A stretch of 64,000 nucleotides of DNA from the NCBI RefSeq assembly GCF_003094615.1, contig NZ_QDKO01000019.1:62001-126000 (forward strand), read 5' to 3'. The DNA is from Caulobacter radicis (GTDB taxonomy: Bacteria > Pseudomonadota > Alphaproteobacteria > Caulobacterales > Caulobacteraceae). Both the position numbers and the translations under genes were made by a program. The notes beneath the pieces were generated by a model that made no database searches, was not told where the DNA came from, and worked only from the letters and a program-made list of their open reading frames with translations. Shown in pieces: positions 57,203 to 64,000 of the stretch (its first letter is position 1; every line of letters starts with the position of its first letter).

Positions 57203-60200
57203 TTAGGCCCGCTCGTGAACCGCTTCCTCGGCCGCCAGCGGCTGGGGCAGGCGGCTGATCATTTCCTTCGGGCAGACCTGCCAGAAGAGATCGCGGGCGC
57301 GGTCCCAGTCGCGCAGCAGGCTCTCGGCGAAGGCCGAGTCCGTCTCGCGGGCGTGCTCGGCGATCAGCGAGCGCAGCACGCCTTCCCAGTAGGGCGAGGC
57401 CAGGCGCTGCACGACGATGCTCTCGGGATTGTAGTTGGCCGAGAAGCGATCGTGCTGGTCGAGCACGAAGGCCATGCCCCCGGTCATGCCCGCGCCGAAG
57501 TTGCCGCCCGTGGGCCCGAGGATCACCACCTGGCCGCCGGTCATGTATTCGCAGCCGTTGGTCCCGCAGCCCTCGACCACCGTGGTGGCGCCCGAGTTGC
57601 GGACGGCGAAGCGCTCGCCGGCCTGGCCGGCCGCGAACAGGCGGCCCGAGGTGGCCCCGAACAGCACGGTGTTGCCGATCAGGGTGTTGGTCTCGGGCGC
57701 CGCCAGGCCACGCGGCGGCTTGATGGTGATCGTCGCGCCCGACAGGCCCTTGCCGACATAGTCGTTGGCCTCGCCGGTCAGCTCGATGCGCAGGCCCTGC
57801 ACCGCGAAGGCGCCCAGGCTCTGACCGGCCGAGCCCTTGAGCTGGACGGTCAGGTGGCCGGCGGGCAGGCCCTTCATGCCGAACTTGCGGACGATGTGGC
57901 TCGAGGTGCGGGTGCCGATGGTGCGCGCCGTGCTGCGGACCGTGTAGGTCAGCTGCATCTTCTCGCCGCGCTCCAGCAGCGGAGCGGCGTCGCGGACGAT
58001 CTGGGCGTCCAGGGTGTCGGGCACGGCGTTACGGCCGACGACCGTGTTGTACGGCTTGTTGGCGCCCGGATCGGCGCGAACCAGCAGCGGGTTCAGGTCG
58101 AGGTCGTCGAGGTGCTCGCCGCCGCGCGAGACCTGCGCCAGCAGGTCGGTGCGGCCGACGATTTCCTGCAAGGACTTGAAGCCCAGGCCCGCCAGGATCT
58201 CGCGCACTTCCTCGGCCACGAAGGTGAAGAGGTTGACGACCTTGTCCGGCGTGCCGGTGAACTTGGCGCGCAGCGCCTCGTCCTGGGTGCAGACGCCCAC
58301 CGGGCAGGTGTTGGAGTGGCACTGGCGCACCATGATGCAGCCCATCGCCACCAGCGAGGCGGTGCCGATGCCGAACTCCTCGGCGCCCATCATCGCGGCG
58401 ATGACCACGTCGCGGCCCGTGCGCATGCCGCCGTCGGCCCGCAGGACCACGGAGTGGCGCAGGTTGTTCAGCGTCAGCACCTGGTTGGCTTCCGACAGGC
58501 CCATCTCCCACGGACCGCCGGCGTACTTCACCGAGGTCTGGGGCGAGGCGCCCGTGCCGCCGACGCCGCCGGCGACCAGGATCACGTCCGCTTTGGCCTT
58601 GGCCACGCCGGCGGCGATGGCGCCGATGCCGGTGGCCGCGACCAGCTTCACCGTGACCCGGGCGACCGGGTTGATCTGCTTCAGGTCGTAGATGAGCTGC
58701 GCCAGGTCCTCGATCGAGTAGATGTCGTGGTGCGGCGGCGGGCTGATCAGCATCACGCCCGGCGTCGAGTGACGCAGACGTGCAATCATCTCCGTGACTT
58801 TAAAGCCAGGAAGTTGGCCGCCTTCACCGGGCTTGGCGCCCTGGGCGACCTTGATCTCCAGCTCGACGCACTGGTTCAGGTATTCGGCGGTGACGCCGAA
58901 GCGGCCCGAAGCCACCTGCTTGATGGCGCTGTTGGGGTTGTCGCCGTTCGGCAGCGGCTTGTAGCGCGCGCTGTCCTCGCCGCCTTCGCCCGAGACCGAG
59001 CGGGCGCCGATGCGGTTCATGGCGATGTTCAGCGCGCCGTGCGCCTCGGGGCTCAGCGCGCCCAGGCTCATGCCCGGCGTGACGAAGCGCTTGCGGATCT
59101 CGTTGACGCTCTCGACGTCGTCGGTCGAGATCGGGTTGCGGTCCGAGCGCCAGTCGAGCAGGTCGCGCAGCTGGATCGGCTTCTGCGTGCGCAGGCCCGA
59201 GGACCAGCGGCGATAGAGCTCGTAGTCGCCGGTGTCGCAGGCGCTCTGCAGGGTGTGCATGAGCCGGGCTTCGAAGGCGTGGGCCTCGCCCGAGCGGCGC
59301 GACTTGTAGAGGCCGCCGACCGGCAGGGTCACCGCCGACAGTTCCCAGGCCTTGCGGTGCAGCTCGACGGTCTTGGTCTCGATGCCGGCCAGGCCGATGC
59401 CCGAGATGCGCGAGGGCATGCCGGGGAAGAACTCGGCGGCCAGCGCGCGCGACAGGCCGACGGCTTCGAAGTTGTAGCCGCCGCGGTACGAGGAGATGAC
59501 GCTGATGCCCATCTTGGAGATGATCTTCAGCAGGCCGCCCTCGATGGCGCCCTTGAAGTTCAGGCACACGTCGCGCAGCGTCTTGTCGCCGGCCAGGCCG
59601 CGCTCGAGGCGGTCCTGGAAGCTTTCCTGCGCCAGATAGGCGTTGACCGCCGTGGCGCCGACGCCGACCAGCACCGCGAAATAGTGCGTGTCGAGGCACT
59701 CGGCCGAGCGGACGACCAGCGAGACGTAGGAGCGCAGGCCCTTGGCCACGAGGTGGGCGTGCACGCCGCCGGTGGCCAGGATCATCGGCAGGCCGACGCG
59801 GCCTTCGTCGCTGGCCTCGTCGGTCAGGACGATGGCGCCGCAGCCGCGCAGCACCGCGTCCTCGGCCTCGGCGCGGATGCGGTCGAGGTTGGCGCGCAGG
59901 GCGTCGCCGGCGCGGGCCTCGGCGGCGGGCAGCGGCATGGTGCAGTCGATGACCGCGACGTTCTTCTCGCCCAGCAGTTCGCGGATGCGGATGTACATGC
60001 CGGTGGTCAGCACGGGGCTTTCCAGCACGTAGACGTCGGCCTGCGCCGCGTCCTGGGCCAGGATGTTGCCCAGGTTCTTGAAGCGGGTCTTCAGGCTCAT
60101 GACGCCGGTCTCCCGCAGGGGGTCGATCGGCGGGTTGGTCACCTGGCTGAAGTTCTGGCGGAAGTAGTGCGACAGCGGACGATACTTCTCCGACAGCACC

Positions 60201-61726
60201 GCCAGCGGCGTGTCGTCGCCCATCGAGCCGACGGCTTCCTTGCCGTCCTCGACCATCGGGGCGAGGATCATCTCCAGGTCTTCCAGCGAATAGCCGGCGG
60301 CGGCCTGGCGGCGGGTCAGCTCCTCGCGGCCGTAGCTGCGCGGCTCGGGACCGGGCGCGATCTCCTTTTCGAGATCGACCATGTTGCCCAGCCACTCGGT
60401 ATAGGGGTGGCGGCCGGCCAGTTCGTCGACGATCTCGTCCTCGCCGTAGAGCTTGCCCTCGCCCAGGTCGATGGCGATCATCCGGCCCGGCGCGATGGCC
60501 AGCTTGCGGGTGATGCGGCTTTCCTCGACGCCGCACATGCCCGCTTCCGAGCCCATGATCACCAGGCCGTCGTCGGTATAGGCCACGCGCAGCGGGCGCA
60601 GGCCCGAGCGGTCCTTGCCGGCCACGACCCAGCGGCCGTCGGTGGCGCACAGGGCGGCCGGACCGTCCCACGGCTCCATCACGGCGTTGCAGTAGGAATA
60701 GAGCGCCTTGTGCTCGTCGCTCATGTTGGGGTTGGACGCCTCGGGCACCAGCAGGGCCTTGGCCATCGGCGCGTCGCGGCCGGCGCGGACCAGCACCTCG
60801 AAGGTGTTGTCCAGGCTGGCGCTGTCCGAACCGCCCGGCTGGATCACCGGCTTCACGTCGTCCCCGAACTCACCGAAGGCGTCGGCCGCCATCTTGATCT
60901 CGTGGGACTTCATCCAGTTGATGTTGCCCTTGATCGTGTTGATCTCGCCGTTGTGGGCGAGCATCCGGAAGGGCTGGGCCAGGCGCCACTGCGGGAAGGT
61001 GTTGGTCGAGTAGCGCTGGTGGAAGATCGCCACGGCGGCGGCGAAGCGCTCGTCCTTCAGGTCCGGATAGAACTCGTCGATCGACTCGGCCAGGAACATG
61101 CCCTTGTAGATCAGCGAGCGGGCCGAGAACGAGCAGATGTAGAAGTCGCTGATGTTCTGGGCGTGCACGCGCTTTTCAATGCGCTTGCGGCACAGGAACA
61201 GGGCGCGTTCCAGCGCCTCGCCCTCCAGGCCGGCCGGACCGGCCAGCATGATCTGCTCGATTTCCGGGCGCGTGGCGTTGGCCTTCTCGCCGATCACCGA
61301 GGTGTCGACGGGCACCTGGCGCCAGCCGTAGATGTAGAAGCCGAAGCGCAGGGCCTCGGCCTCGACGATCGTGCGGCAGGTCTCTTGGGCGCCCAGGTCG
61401 GTGCGCGGCAGGAAGATCTGGCCGACGGCGATCGGACCTTGGCGCAGGGCGTGGCCGGTGCGGCGCACCTGATCGATGAAGAAGTCCTGCGGGACGCTGA
61501 CGAGCACGCCGGCGCCATCGCCGGTCTTGCCGTCGGCGTCCACGGCGCCGCGGTGCCACAGGGCCTTGAGGGCCTTGATCGCCAGTTCGACGACCTCGCG
61601 GCGCGGCTGGCCGTCGATGGCGCAGACCAGGCCGACGCCGCAGGCGTCGCGCTCGGTGGTCGGGTCGTAGGCGTGGCCGTCGATGAGGGCCTGGCGGTTC
61701 TTCAGATAGAGGTCGATCTGGCTCAT
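57203..61726 (-). CDS. gltB: Glutamate synthase (NADPH), large subunit
   Basis: GltB takes the amide nitrogen of glutamine and makes glutamate from 2-oxoglutarate. The 1507-residue length is normal. A 28-residue propeptide precedes the N-terminal nucleophile Cys29 (DACGVGLV). The glutaminase domain is followed by the central and FMN-binding domains with GGVGGTGASP, the 3Fe-4S cysteines in CIMVRQCHSNTCPVG, and the beta-helix C-terminal domain (GGQVVILGPTGGNFGAGM). gltD lies 18 bases upstream on the same strand, so the operon order is gltD-gltB. The ATG at 61726 fits, and an intrinsic terminator follows. Confidence 0.98.
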   Translation of the reverse strand: MSQIDLYLKNRQALIDGHAYDPTTERDACGVGLVCAIDGQPRREVVELAIKALKALWHRGAVDADGKTGDGAGVLVSVPQDFFIDQVRRTGHALRQGPIAVGQIFLPRTDLGAQETCRTIVEAEALRFGFYIYGWRQVPVDTSVIGEKANATRPEIEQIMLAGPAGLEGEALERALFLCRKRIEKRVHAQNISDFYICSFSARSLIYKGMFLAESIDEFYPDLKDERFAAAVAIFHQRYSTNTFPQWRLAQPFRMLAHNGEINTIKGNINWMKSHEIKMAADAFGEFGDDVKPVIQPGGSDSASLDNTFEVLVRAGRDAPMAKALLVPEASNPNMSDEHKALYSYCNAVMEPWDGPAALCATDGRWVVAGKDRSGLRPLRVAYTDDGLVIMGSEAGMCGVEESRITRKLAIAPGRMIAIDLGEGKLYGEDEIVDELAGRHPYTEWLGNMVDLEKEIAPGPEPRSYGREELTRRQAAAGYSLEDLEMILAPMVEDGKEAVGSMGDDTPLAVLSEKYRPLSHYFRQNFSQVTNPPIDPLRETGVMSLKTRFKNLGNILAQDAAQADVYVLESPVLTTGMYIRIRELLGEKNVAVIDCTMPLPAAEARAGDALRANLDRIRAEAEDAVLRGCGAIVLTDEASDEGRVGLPMILATGGVHAHLVAKGLRSYVSLVVRSAECLDTHYFAVLVGVGATAVNAYLAQESFQDRLERGLAGDKTLRDVCLNFKGAIEGGLLKIISKMGISVISSYRGGYNFEAVGLSRALAAEFFPGMPSRISGIGLAGIETKTVELHRKAWELSAVTLPVGGLYKSRRSGEAHAFEARLMHTLQSACDTGDYELYRRWSSGLRTQKPIQLRDLLDWRSDRNPISTDDVESVNEIRKRFVTPGMSLGALSPEAHGALNIAMNRIGARSVSGEGGEDSARYKPLPNGDNPNSAIKQVASGRFGVTAEYLNQCVELEIKVAQGAKPGEGGQLPGFKVTEMIARLRHSTPGVMLISPPPHHDIYSIEDLAQLIYDLKQINPVARVTVKLVAATGIGAIAAGVAKAKADVILVAGGVGGTGASPQTSVKYAGGPWEMGLSEANQVLTLNNLRHSVVLRADGGMRTGRDVVIAAMMGAEEFGIGTASLVAMGCIMVRQCHSNTCPVGVCTQDEALRAKFTGTPDKVVNLFTFVAEEVREILAGLGFKSLQEIVGRTDLLAQVSRGGEHLDDLDLNPLLVRADPGANKPYNTVVGRNAVPDTLDAQIVRDAAPLLERGEKMQLTYTVRSTARTIGTRTSSHIVRKFGMKGLPAGHLTVQLKGSAGQSLGAFAVQGLRIELTGEANDYVGKGLSGATITIKPPRGLAAPETNTLIGNTVLFGATSGRLFAAGQAGERFAVRNSGATTVVEGCGTNGCEYMTGGQVVILGPTGGNFGAGMTGGMAFVLDQHDRFSANYNPESIVVQRLASPYWEGVLRSLIAEHARETDSAFAESLLRDWDRARDLFWQVCPKEMISRLPQPLAAEEAVHERA

Positions 61727-61744
61727 GGTCTGATCTCTCTTTCC

Positions 61745-63193
61745 TTATTCCGCCGCGATCAGCGCGGGAGCGCCGGCCTTGGCCTTCAGGTAGCGGTGGA
61801 TGGCGTCGGCGGCGTCGCGGCCGTCCTTGATCGCCCACACCACCAGCGAGGCGCCGCGGACGATGTCGCCGGCGGCGAACACGCCGTCGAGGTTGGTCAT
61901 CTGGTTGCGGACGTCGGCCTTGACCGTGCCCCAGCGGGTGGTCTTCAGCTCGGGAGCCGACCAGGCCTGCGGCAGGTTCTCGGGCTCGAAGCCCAGCGCC
62001 TTGACCACCAGCTGGGCCGGACGGTCGAAGTCGCCGCCGGGGATCTCCTCGGGGCTGCGGCGCCCCGAGGCGTCCGGGGCGCCCAGGCGCATGCGGATGG
62101 CCTTCACGCCGGTGACGGCGTTGGCGTCGCCCGACAGGGCGCGCGGGGCGGCCAGCCATTCGAAGGTGACGCCTTCTTCCTCGGCGTTGGCCACTTCGCG
62201 CAGCGAGCCGGGCATGTTGGCCTTGTCGCGGCGATAGAGGCAGGTGACCGAGGTCGCGCCCTGGCGGATGGCCGTGCGCACGCAGTCCATGGCGGTGTCG
62301 CCGCCGCCGACCACGACCACGTCCTTGCCCTGGGCGTTCAGTTCGCCGCTGTCATAGGCCGGGACGTCGTCGCCCAGGGTCTTCTTGTTGGAGGCGATCA
62401 GGTAGTCGAGCGCGGGCACCACGCCCTTGTCGCCGCCGCCGGGCACGGTCAGGTCGCGGGCGGCGTAGACGCCGACGGCGATCAGCACGGCGTCGTGCTG
62501 GGCGCGCAGGTCTTCGAGGGTGGCGTCCTTGCCGACCTCGAAGCCGAGCTTGAAGGTGACGCCGCCGTCGGCCAGGCGCTGGGTGCGGCGCTCGACGACG
62601 TCCTTCTCCAGCTTGAAGCCGGGGATGCCGTAGATCAGCAGGCCGCCGGCGCGGTCGTGGCGGTCGTAGACGGTGACGGCGTAGCCCTGCTCGCGCAGCT
62701 TCTCGGCGGCGGCCAGGCCGGCCGGGCCGGCGCCGACGACGCCGATCGACTGGCCGCGGTCGGCGGCGGCCACGAGCGGCTTCACCCAGCCCATCTCCCA
62801 GGCCTTGTCGGTCAGGTAGCGTTCGACCGAGCCGATCGTCACGGTGCCGTGACCCGACTGCTCTATGACGCAGTTGCCTTCGCAGAGGCGGTCCTGCGGG
62901 CAGATGCGGCCGCAGACTTCCGGCATCGAGTTGGTGGCCTGCGACAGGGCGTAGGCTTCCTCCAGCCGGCCTTCGGCGGTCATCCGCAGCCAGTCGGGGA
63001 TGTTGTTGTGCAGCGGGCAGTGGGTTTGGCAGTAGGGCACGCCGCACTGCGAGCAGCGCGAGGCCTGCTCGTTGGCTTTGGCGTCGATGAAGTCGGCGTA
63101 GATCTCGTGAAAGTCGCCGTTACGCTCTTCGGCCGCCCGCTTTTCAGGCGTGCGACGCGCGACGGTCGTGAATTTCAACATGCGCTCGGCCAT
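61745..63193 (-). CDS. gltD: Glutamate synthase (NADPH), small subunit
   Basis: GltD transfers electrons from NADPH via FAD and iron-sulfur clusters to GltB. The 482-residue protein has N-terminal Fe-S cysteines (CSQCGVPYCQTHCPLHNN, CGRICPQDRLCEGNC). The FAD site is GVVGAGPAGLAAAEKL and the NADPH site is VVVVGGGDTAMDC, and EEIPGGDFDRP and FAAGDIVRGASLV are also present. The length is normal. It is the first gene of the gltD-gltB operon, 18 bases before gltB, and is divergent from uppP across a 245-base gap. The ATG at 63193 gives MAERMLKF; ATG 63184 is an alternative start. Confidence 0.97.
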   Translation of the reverse strand: MAERMLKFTTVARRTPEKRAAEERNGDFHEIYADFIDAKANEQASRCSQCGVPYCQTHCPLHNNIPDWLRMTAEGRLEEAYALSQATNSMPEVCGRICPQDRLCEGNCVIEQSGHGTVTIGSVERYLTDKAWEMGWVKPLVAAADRGQSIGVVGAGPAGLAAAEKLREQGYAVTVYDRHDRAGGLLIYGIPGFKLEKDVVERRTQRLADGGVTFKLGFEVGKDATLEDLRAQHDAVLIAVGVYAARDLTVPGGGDKGVVPALDYLIASNKKTLGDDVPAYDSGELNAQGKDVVVVGGGDTAMDCVRTAIRQGATSVTCLYRRDKANMPGSLREVANAEEEGVTFEWLAAPRALSGDANAVTGVKAIRMRLGAPDASGRRSPEEIPGGDFDRPAQLVVKALGFEPENLPQAWSAPELKTTRWGTVKADVRNQMTNLDGVFAAGDIVRGASLVVWAIKDGRDAADAIHRYLKAKAGAPALIAAE

Positions 63194-63438
63194 GCGCCTT
63201 CCCTCGCCCCCGTTGCCGGGGAAAAATTTGCTTGCGAGGGCCTCATACGGACTCTTCAGGGCAATAAGAATGCGGTGGTAAAATTAGTGTACGAATATAT
63301 CCGTGACGCCGCCATGGTCATTGCGAGCGACTCGCAGCTATGCCCTAAATTGGTCCACTTTTTGGATAAACCCTTTCTTTACCGTGTCGGGCGCACGCCC
63401 GTTTCCGCTCGTAAGGGCCTGTTTCACAAGGGAATGAC
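63194..63438. other. Divergent intergenic region between gltD and uppP
   Basis: No gene is seen. A block from about 63262 to 63300 is AT-rich compared with the flanks (TAAAATTAGTGTACGAATATAT) and probably holds promoters for both genes. No sigma-54 GG/GC element or clear operator was found by eye. Confidence 0.4.
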
Positions 63439-64000
63439 ATGCCAGATTGGCTGATCGCGATCGTGCTGGGCCTGATCGAGGGCCTGACCGAGTTCATTCC
63501 CGTCTCGTCGACCGGCCACCTGCTGCTGGTCGGCCACTTCCTGGGCTTCCACAGCCCGGGCAACACCTTCCAGGTGCTGATCCAGCTGGGCGCGATCCTG
63601 GCGATCACCAGCGTCTATTTCGGGCGGTTGTGGGGGCTGCTGACCACCCTGCCGACCAATCCGGGCTCGCGCCGGTTCGTGATCGGCATCCTGCTGGCCT
63701 TCCTGCCGGCGGTGTTCGTCGGCGTGCTGGCCCACGACTTCATCAAGACCGTGCTCTACGAGAGCCCGGCCCTGGTCTGCACCACCCTGATCGTCGGCGG
63801 CTTCATCCTGCTGGGCCTGGACCGCATGAAGTTCGAGCCCAGGCACACCGACGTGGCCGACTATCCGCTGAAGACGGCCTTCATCATCGGCCTGTTCCAG
63901 TGCCTGGCCCTGGTGCCCGGCGTCTCGCGCTCGGGGGCGACCATCGCCGGCGCCCTGCTGCTGAAGTGCGACAAGCGCTCGGCCGCCGAGTTCAGCTTCT
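63439..64000 (+). CDS. uppP: Undecaprenyl-diphosphatase, 5' part
   Basis: UppP recycles undecaprenyl diphosphate for cell-wall and O-antigen synthesis at the inner membrane. The first 187 residues are visible before the window ends. They have the family start [26 protein letters not shown], with the conserved [10 protein letters not shown] active-site motif, several hydrophobic helices and [16 protein letters not shown] as the second motif. The ATG at 63439 is preceded by AAGGGA about eight bases upstream; an earlier ATG at 63434 is in another frame and ends after six codons. It is divergent from gltD. Confidence 0.95.
   Translation, partial: MPDWLIAIVLGLIEGLTEFIPVSSTGHLLLVGHFLGFHSPGNTFQVLIQLGAILAITSVYFGRLWGLLTTLPTNPGSRRFVIGILLAFLPAVFVGVLAHDFIKTVLYESPALVCTTLIVGGFILLGLDRMKFEPRHTDVADYPLKTAFIIGLFQCLALVPGVSRSGATIAGALLLKCDKRSAAEFSF

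Noticed and set aside
56936..63454. Very long (2172-codon) open frame on the plus strand opposite gltB-gltD
   Set aside because: It is the antisense of two clear genes, starts inside a repeat, and its composition (His/Gln/Gly/Val-rich) is the usual artefact of high-GC antisense frames.

Overview
The window is about 68% G+C with dense, mostly leftward gene strings. Its contents (several TonB-dependent receptors, GDP- and dTDP-deoxysugar genes, an RTX surface-type protein, promoter-like TTGAC/GCTANAWC boxes) point to an alphaproteobacterium of the Caulobacter / Caulobacteraceae type. No rRNA, tRNA, CRISPR array, transposase or phage gene was recognised, and no gene-free gap exceeds 300 bases.

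Region 1 (1-12.2 kb) is central and sugar metabolism: a truncated cystathionine beta-synthase, transaldolase, an overlapping operon gmhB-rmlB-rmlD-rmlA, an AGE-type sugar isomerase converging on manC, glutamine-dependent NAD synthetase (with an operator-like palindrome in front) and transketolase. Region 2 (12.2-16.7 kb) holds a degenerate peroxiredoxin/2OG-oxygenase fusion and a 1064-residue RTX protein built from ten copies of a ~90-residue unit.

Region 3 (16.7-39 kb) is a surface-polysaccharide locus: gmd and a reductase for GDP-6-deoxyhexose, two FkbM-type methyltransferases, an ABC polysaccharide exporter with two glycosyltransferases, two divergent sulfotransferase-like proteins (one fused to a long coiled coil), an NDP-sugar epimerase, two coiled-coil proteins, two paralogous two-domain glycosyltransferases (GT4-like plus fucosyltransferase-like) and galU. 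Threonine dehydratase and a Nudix hydrolase sit inside it.

Region 4 (39-64 kb) mixes housekeeping and envelope genes: an FKBP lipoprotein, two TonB-dependent receptors, purU, argE, two more glycosyltransferases, rmlC, queG, a GST, hldE, a cation-diffusion transporter, a divergent pair of citrate synthase paralogues (one with an N-terminal DNA-binding domain), gltB-gltD and the start of uppP. Three copies of a ~130 bp intergenic inverted-repeat element lie here, each at the 3' end of a gene.

Together the genes supply dTDP-L-rhamnose (rmlABCD), GDP-mannose and a GDP-6-deoxyhexose (AGE isomerase, manC, gmd, rmd), UDP-glucose (galU), heptose (gmhB, hldE) and undecaprenyl phosphate (uppP), and assemble, modify and export glycans. 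The most novel-looking parts are the sulfotransferase-like/coiled-coil proteins and the GT4-fucosyltransferase-like fusions.
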